A program made the position numbers and the translations under genes. The notes under the pieces are model-generated. The model saw nothing but the letters and a program-made list of their open reading frames with translations. It was not told the origin of the DNA and did no database searches. Shown piece after piece: positions 58,221 through 64,000 of a DNA stretch of 64,000 bases. The DNA is taken from positions 1,685-65,684 of the forward strand of contig NHNW01000093.1 of assembly GCA_002786025.1 (NCBI GenBank), written 5' to 3'. The DNA comes from Zasmidium citrigriseum. Lineage: Eukaryota > Ascomycota > Dothideomycetes > Mycosphaerellales > Mycosphaerellaceae. Position 1 is the stretch's first letter. Each line of letters opens with the position of its first letter.

Positions 58221-59373
58221 ATGGACGGGTACGGCTACGATGGCATCGACGGCGAGGAGGCCGGCCCAAAGGTCACCATCCGAGAGGTGAGTGCCTACCA
58301 GAAAGGTACAGAGTATGCGCGCACGCGACTAACACCAGATTCTGCAGATGGACCGCACCACGATCAAGTTCAACCTCACACATACCAACCTCGCCTTCGC
58401 AAACTCAGTACGACGCGTGATGCTCGCCGAAGTCCCTACCATCGCCATCGACCTGGTCGAGATCGAGAGCAACACCTCCGTCCTCGCAGACGAGTTCCTG
58501 GCCCACCGCCTGGGTCTGATACCCCTCAGCACAAAGGGCATCGACGACATGCTGGATCACCGAGACTGCGACTGCGTGGACATGTGCGATCGCTGCACGG
58601 TTGTATTGCGACTGAGCGCTGTGAATCGCGCAAGCGACCAACATCTGAAGGTCTTCGCGCGAGATCTCTTTGTCGAGTCGGTATCAGGCGGCCAGCCTGG
58701 CTACAACCGTCCAAATGGTGTGCATGGCTCTTCAACGGAGGACATGCCACCTTTGGGATCACCCATCCTTATGGACCGAGACAACCAGGGACCGCTGATC
58801 TGTCAGCTAAGGAGAGGGCAAGAGTTGAAAGTGAAGTGTATTGCGAAGAAGGGGATTGCGAAAGAGCACGCGAAATGGGCACCAACTGCAGCCATCGGCT
58901 TCGAATATGATCCGTGGAACAAGCTGCGACACACCACGCTATGGTACGAGACGGACCCGAAGGCAGAGTGGCCAGAACCAGAGAAGAACGGGCAGTGGGA
59001 GGAACCGCCGACAGGAGATGAGCGCTTCAACTATGAGGCCGAGCCGGAGACGTTCTACATCGACCTCGAGGGCACAGGCGTCATGCCGCCAGATCAGATC
59101 ATGCATTCAGGCATTCAAGTCTTGCAAAACAAGCTGGCTGGTATAATACGGGATCTTGATTCGGACAACCAAAACCAGGCCAACGGCTTTGACGGAAATT
59201 TCAGTCCAGTCGCCATGAACGGAGGCGGGACTGCGTACGGCAACCACAGCGCATACGGTGCTGGAACTGCGTACGGACAAGATCCGGGCTATCAGACTCC
59301 TGGATACGGTGGTGGCGCTACGGTGTATGGCAGTGCTACACCTTACGGTCAGGGACGCCAGCAGTATCCTTGA
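58221..59373 (+). CDS. RPB3: RNA polymerase II core subunit RPB3
   Basis: Two exons (58,221-58,286 and 58,348-59,373) give 363 aa. The 61-nt intron (GTGAGT...CTGCAG, branch CTAAC) joins VTIRE to MDRTTIKFNLTHTNLAFANS. RPB3 pairs with RPB11 to nucleate assembly of RNA polymerase II in the nucleus. The alpha-like dimerisation segment ANSVRRVMLAEVPTIAID is followed by LAHRLGLIPL and the zinc loop HRDCDCVDMCDRC (Cys96, 98, 102 and 105). FYIDLEGTGVMPPDQI is a conserved C-terminal strand. A Gly/Tyr/Ala-rich tail (repeated TAYG and similar) extends past the conserved core, as in other filamentous fungi. The identification is secure. Confidence 0.96.
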
Positions 59374-59886
59374 GAACGCCAAGTCAAGGACTGATGTACG
59401 AATGCATCTGACGCTCCCGGAGCCTTGGACGAAGGTGGCCACAGGACCCCGAGCAGTCTACGGAAAAAGTAGGCAGTAGGAAGGAATGCCTAGGATGCGG
59501 CGCAAGGTGCACCGAGGGCTCTAACGATGCGCTCCTCGAAGTCTGAAGGAGGCGTACGGCCGTTCCTCACCAAGGCCGCACCTGTCCCGCCTTTCCAAAA
59601 CCAAATCGACCAATGTAACAGTAAAAGATGATTTCTCACAGCGAAGGCGTTTGGTTGGAAAAGTCACGGAGCGCCCAGAAGCCTTTCTGCAAGGCATGGG
59701 ACGATGTTGTCAGTATTAGAGAGCAAACGAATGCCAAAAAGGAGACGCAGTCTCAGGTACTGATCTGTCACGATATGAAACCCTTCTCAGCGCCATCCGA
59801 TTCCCTTCCCAGCTATGAGTACATCTTGACCATCGCTATCGTCCATGTGGACTCATCCCCGAAGCAAGAAGAAGTCTCCCATCCGA
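59374..59886. other. Convergent intergenic region
   Basis: 513 bp between RPB3 and the end of the oxygenase gene. It contains no supported gene; the open frame at 59,628-59,921 overlaps the last oxygenase exon on the other strand. Confidence 0.4.
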
Positions 59887-62800
59887 CTACTTCACCTCAG
59901 GAATGTCGCCATCCCAGTTAATCTTCAAACCTATCAATTAAAGTCAGCACCACAACCCCTCAACCACTCACAAACAGGGGCAAGGGGAAATACTCACTCG
60001 TAGGAAACGGAAAATACTGATCCCAATCCTCCGTCAAATACAAATGATAATGCCACTCCTCAGGCAAAATCTCCCTATCCCCCGGCACAAACTCCTTCAA
60101 AACCTTTTTCACTGTGTGCGGCGCACTCCTCTTACCCACACTCACCATCGCAGGTCGTAGATTCTCCAGCCGGCCGATAACTTTCAGCATGGTGGTCAGC
60201 GCCACACGGGTCATGGGCAATCCGAGACATTGGTGCGCGCCGTGGCCGAGCATGATGTAGCTGTCCAGGGGCCGGGTGAGGTCCAGTTCGTTGGGCTTGG
60301 GAAAGACTTTGGGGTCGCGGCTAGCGGCTTTTAGGTCCACCATCACCTTGTCTCCGGCCTTGAGGTTATGGGTCTTGGTCCCTAGGACGTCCGTCGTATC
60401 CACGAGGACAGTATCTTTCTGCACCACCCGGAAAATCCCCGTCTCCCCTCTAAGGCGCGCGCCTTCCATCAAATAATGCATCAAGACCTCATCCGCCTCG
60501 GGGGTATCCTTCTTCGCCAGCTCATGGATCTTGGGGAGGTACTGCGCGCCTTCGGTGAAGAAGTAATCCATCGCCTGGCCGAAGAGTTGGCCCTGGTTGG
60601 CCACCATGCCGCCCGCGACGCCGAGGATCTGGCCCCAGACGAGGTCGTCGACGCTCATGCCGGTTTTGCAGAGCTGCGCGATCATGTGCACGCCGTAGTC
60701 TTTCAGGGGGCCGTCGTTGGGTTTGATGGTGTCGATGAGGAGTTCGGCGAGTTTGCCGAATTTGGCGACGCTGTTGACTTGGAGTTTCATAATTTCGCCG
60801 AGTTTTTGCACCGCCTGGAGGGGTGTTAGTGAGGGTTTAGGGGTAAGGGTGGAGGGACTTACAGCTCGGGCTTGTTGGCGGAGGGGGAAGCTCTTGGGGG
60901 GATCCAGGTCGAAGAAGACGCAGATGAAGACGGCTGCCATGACGAGGTACAGCTGCTGCTCGGTGAAGACGCCTCGAGGGAACTCCTGAGTCTTTAGTGG
61001 AATGCTCCACAGCTCTGCTCCGAAGTGAACGTGAGCCATGTTTCCAACATCTCGGATGATGTCGACGTAGTTCACGCCAGCCAGCTTGTACGACTTCTGC
61101 TTGAGTAGCTCTGTAGTCTTCTGTTCGTAGAAGTCACGAACAGCCTTCAGCCACTTCTCGTCACCCTTGGGAATCGCACGAGATGAGCCACCGAGATACA
61201 TCTGCTTCTCCATGAGCTTGCGAGAATCGGCGTTCTTGGGTCCATCACCAGCGAGCATGAAGTTCTTCGCTTCGGGACCCATGAGGAACTCCATCGCAGG
61301 GCCCCATGTGACGTGGAATGTCTCTTGGTCTTCGCAAACTTTGATGGCGGCCTCATGGCTGAAGACTACAACCGGATGCTTGGTCTCTGTCGGCTTGCCG
61401 AAATGATACATGCGATCCTTCTCCAGCCCACGGAGGATATCTTTCATCTCATCCGGTGTGGTCATGGGGTAGTGCACATAGACTGAAGCCGGATCGTAGC
61501 TATTGGGCAGGGCTCTGAGGAAGAGCTTGTAGAAGACGCAACCATTGTCGATGCTGAGATCCGAGGAGGCCTCTTGGAAACCCCAGTTGGTCAGCAAAGC
61601 AGGAGTGTACGATGTTGTGTAAAAGCGGTCACCGCGCACGAGGGCAACGGCATCACTAAGCACACCTCGTGAAGTAGTGAACGGCGGGCACAACCCGGAG
61701 CCAGGAAGCTTCGGCGCTTTGGCATCTTCCACAACCAGCCCAGGATACAGCTCAACTTGGTCAGGCGTGTCGTAAAGATGCTTCAATGCCTCCTGAACGT
61801 CCTTATCCTTAGTAATGTCCTCCCATTTCTCATGAGGAGTCAGGTCGAAATGCTTGCGGAACTCATTCAGTGTGGCACACTTCCAAGTCCTGGCCTGTTG
61901 GATTCCGAGCATCTCTATTGCCTTCATCACAGTCGGGACCTGGCGTGGACCAAAAGCGTTTGCGCAATCCTCAATACTACTGGTGAGCAGCTCGGCAACA
62001 TCTTTGTCCTGGAAACTACCCTTGTAGGGGCCATCCTTGATACGCTGCATCCTTTCTTGCTCGTGCTTGAGAGCAGGGAAGGGTCGTTGCTCCGGCTCCA
62101 GGCTTTCCGTCTTGTCGGACAGCTCCTTGAGCTTCTTGAGGAACATGAAGATCTTGTCCGGCCGAGACACTTCTTCTGCGGACACTCCCGGAAACAATTC
62201 TCTAAAGAGCTGCTGGGTCCATAGATCGTCTCGTTCCGACACGGCAGAATGCCACCGATACACCAAGTTAAACTCCGCGCTGCATTGGTTGCCAGTGCCC
62301 ATAGGAACGCCGTCTGGAATCTCGATCCGTGGATTCAACTGCCAGTTGTCGTCTGTCCGATTGAGGTTGAGAATAGTACGCACATAGTCAATCAGAATGA
62401 TGTTGACGTAGAGACCGCAGGTGATCAATCGAGCAGTTTGGAAAAGGTCATCTTCCCTCTTGTCAAGGTCCTTCTCTCCATATCGATCGATGGTCGGCTT
62501 CCTGGGGTCTGGGGTGAAGCGACCGTCCTCGTTGATCAGGGCAAGCTGTTCGACGACGTAGTTGTGGTAGCGGTTGAAACAGATCAAAAGAGCGCCCACG
62601 CCAGGTGGGAAGGTCAGCAGGCGAGATTCCGAGAAACAGTCCGGCTTCAACTTTCCGTCCTTGAACGTTCGCATACGCTTCTGTTCCTTCCACGTACTTC
62701 CGTACAGGGGAGCGAGATCCAAGTATGACGATGTCGCAGACAAGTTGAAATCATCATGGTCTGTCCTGAACACGTCGTGAATAATAATCGAAGCCAGGTA

Positions 62801-63866
62801 GAACAGCATGCTTGATATCGAGTTGGGATGTTTCTGGCCTTTTGGATTCTGTCGAGCCATCAGAGAGTCAAACAAGACTCCGGGATCAGGCAGGCAAGCA
62901 GCCTGCTTGACTTTGGGAGCGACCGTCCTTGCATAAGGCATTCCAGCCTTTCCGATATCTGGGTACTTGTAGTTGTTGTGACTGCCGTCTGGTTGTCTGA
63001 ATGTGAATCTGTCCGCTAAAAGGGTCTGCGGAGGATGCTCGAGGTCGTTCCATAACGTCGTGATGAACTGGTTCGTGATCGTCTTCTGCAATTTGGCTGC
63101 TGGCATCTTCGCCGCTACAGCGACAAGACTCTCCATCAAGTACTCCCTGTCATTGACTGGCTCCTTCAATGCCGCTTTTTGAAACGTCTTGAGAAGTCCC
63201 TCCAGATCTTTTGCATCTTGATTCTTGATGTCTTTGAACAGATTCTCAACATCTTTCATCAAACTCTCCTTTTGCGGCTGTGGTAGCTGGGAGCCATCTC
63301 CAGTCTGTGTGGGAAGAGGTGCTTTTATAGCATTGAGCAAAGTCTTCATTTGCCCTGCAGACTCAGAGACACCATTGAGCAACTGCTGAAGCGTACTGGG
63401 CTTGTGCGGCTCCGGTGTCTTGACTCCGTTCACGCCATTCTCCTCAGCCGGCTTCTTGTCGCCATGCATAAAGCCGTCCATCTTGAGCCTGTTTTTGACG
63501 ATTAGCACAAGATTCTGCAGCATCATCAAAGATCGACAAGATGGGGATTCTCGCTGCTGCAGATGTCGCTGGGATTTATTGAACGGCAATGGCTTGGCCT
63601 TACTTGGAAGCTACTTTGTGGACTCGTTGTTTGACCGATTCGGCGTTGGAGCGAACCGCCGCCTTTGTTCCATTGACTTTACCGACGGAAGCGTTCCCAT
63701 CAAGTTGCCGGACATTTTGCTCAGATTGTCGCGGATTTGCACTCGTACCAGATACTGAGGTCGGAGCTGAGGGAATCTGTTCATCTTCGGGCACTGGAGG
63801 CAGCGATCGCTCGTCGGTTGACTTCTTCGGAGGCTCACTGGCCGGAGGAGAGCTTTTAGGAGCCAT
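59887..63866 (-). CDS. Linoleate diol synthase / psi-factor-producing oxygenase (Ppo family)
   Basis: Four exons (63,866-63,604; 63,488-60,863; 60,814-59,998; 59,930-59,887) give 1,249 aa. The 48-nt intron at 60,862-60,815 is stop-free and in frame. The last short exon ends INWDGDIPEVK. The N-terminal haem peroxidase (dioxygenase) domain carries VYRWHSAVSERDD, with the radical Tyr (about 498) and proximal His (about 501). The C-terminal P450 domain has MVANQGQ (about 1,034-1,040), the EGAR ExxR motif and LGHGAHQCLG with the haem Cys (about 1,157). Such fusions turn linoleic acid into 8-hydroperoxide and then diols that act as oxylipin signals for sporulation. With Cys and ANQ present both halves look active (PpoA-like). 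The first 88 residues are a long Pro/Ser-rich extension. Confidence 0.93.
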
Positions 63867-64000
63867 TCAGGATAGATAGAGAGTAGGTGTGCACATGTCC
63901 GTGGATGAGATACTCGCCGAAGAGCGGAGCCGCCGGTTAAGAATCTTTTTTTAATCATGTTTCGTCCATATGATTGAATCCAAGATCCGGCTGTCAGAGA
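63867..64000. promoter_or_regulatory. Upstream region of the oxygenase gene
   Basis: Start of the promoter of the minus-strand oxygenase gene, cut by the window end. No specific element was recognised. Confidence 0.3.

Noticed and set aside
54123..63866. Secondary-metabolite gene cluster
   Set aside because: No polyketide synthase, non-ribosomal synthetase or terpene synthase is present, and RPB3 sits between the candidate enzymes.

Overview
The window is a fungal chromosome segment, from a filamentous ascomycete (Pezizomycotina; a Dothideomycetes-like fungus is my guess, not proven). The genes have short spliceosomal introns of about 48-115 nt with GT-AG ends and CTAAC/CTGAC-type branch sites. 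They include a Zn2Cys6 regulator, a fused fatty-acid dioxygenase/P450 and RPB3. The left half carries the mark of repeat-induced point mutation (RIP).

Left half (1 to about 33,200): a transposon block in which CA and TG dinucleotides are almost absent and TA is in excess, while CG is kept. This is the CpA-to-TpA RIP signature at near saturation. Two diverged, same-orientation copies of one element carry relics of an SNF2-like helicase gene (copy A about 390-6,665; copy B about 7,770-20,630). Copy B is split by a younger 6,634-bp Ty3/gypsy LTR retrotransposon (11,828-18,461). That element has 191-bp LTRs, a CTTTA target duplication, a polypurine tract, RT and integrase relics, and an internal array of telomeric CCCTAA repeats. 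A palindromic MITE-like element lies between the copies. From about 26,690 to 33,100 a single reading frame of about 2,100 codons can be followed on the + strand, broken only by TAA/TAG stops of the RIP type. I could not assign it to a family.

Middle (33,200-39,770): no longer RIP-mutated but without an intact gene. It holds a 104-bp inverted repeat with a 514-bp spacer, a decayed gene with an internal duplication, and a cluster of minisatellites (exact 88-bp period; 48-50-bp period; recurring GGACCGAACATC boxes).

Right half (39,776-64,000): an ordinary gene-rich region. In order: sphingosine-1-phosphate lyase (DPL1, -) divergent from a calcineurin-like metallophosphoesterase (+); an APH-family kinase-like protein (-); a Pol III tRNA-like gene with a long structured insert; an eight-exon APC permease (-); an ER thioredoxin-like membrane protein (-); a small membrane protein (+); a decayed partial duplicate of its neighbour; an RBR-type E3 ligase with a pentapeptide-repeat tail (-); a phytanoyl-CoA-type dioxygenase (+) convergent with a Zn2Cys6 regulator (-); RPB3 (+); and a linoleate diol synthase/Ppo oxygenase (-).

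Splice junctions were worked out by hand from frame, consensus signals and protein continuity. Several change the protein: stop-free in-frame introns in the RBR gene (51 nt) and in the Ppo gene (48 nt), and extra exons in the permease and regulator. Lipid-active enzymes (DPL1, the dioxygenase, the Ppo oxygenase) occur along the segment, but nothing here shows that they form a cluster.
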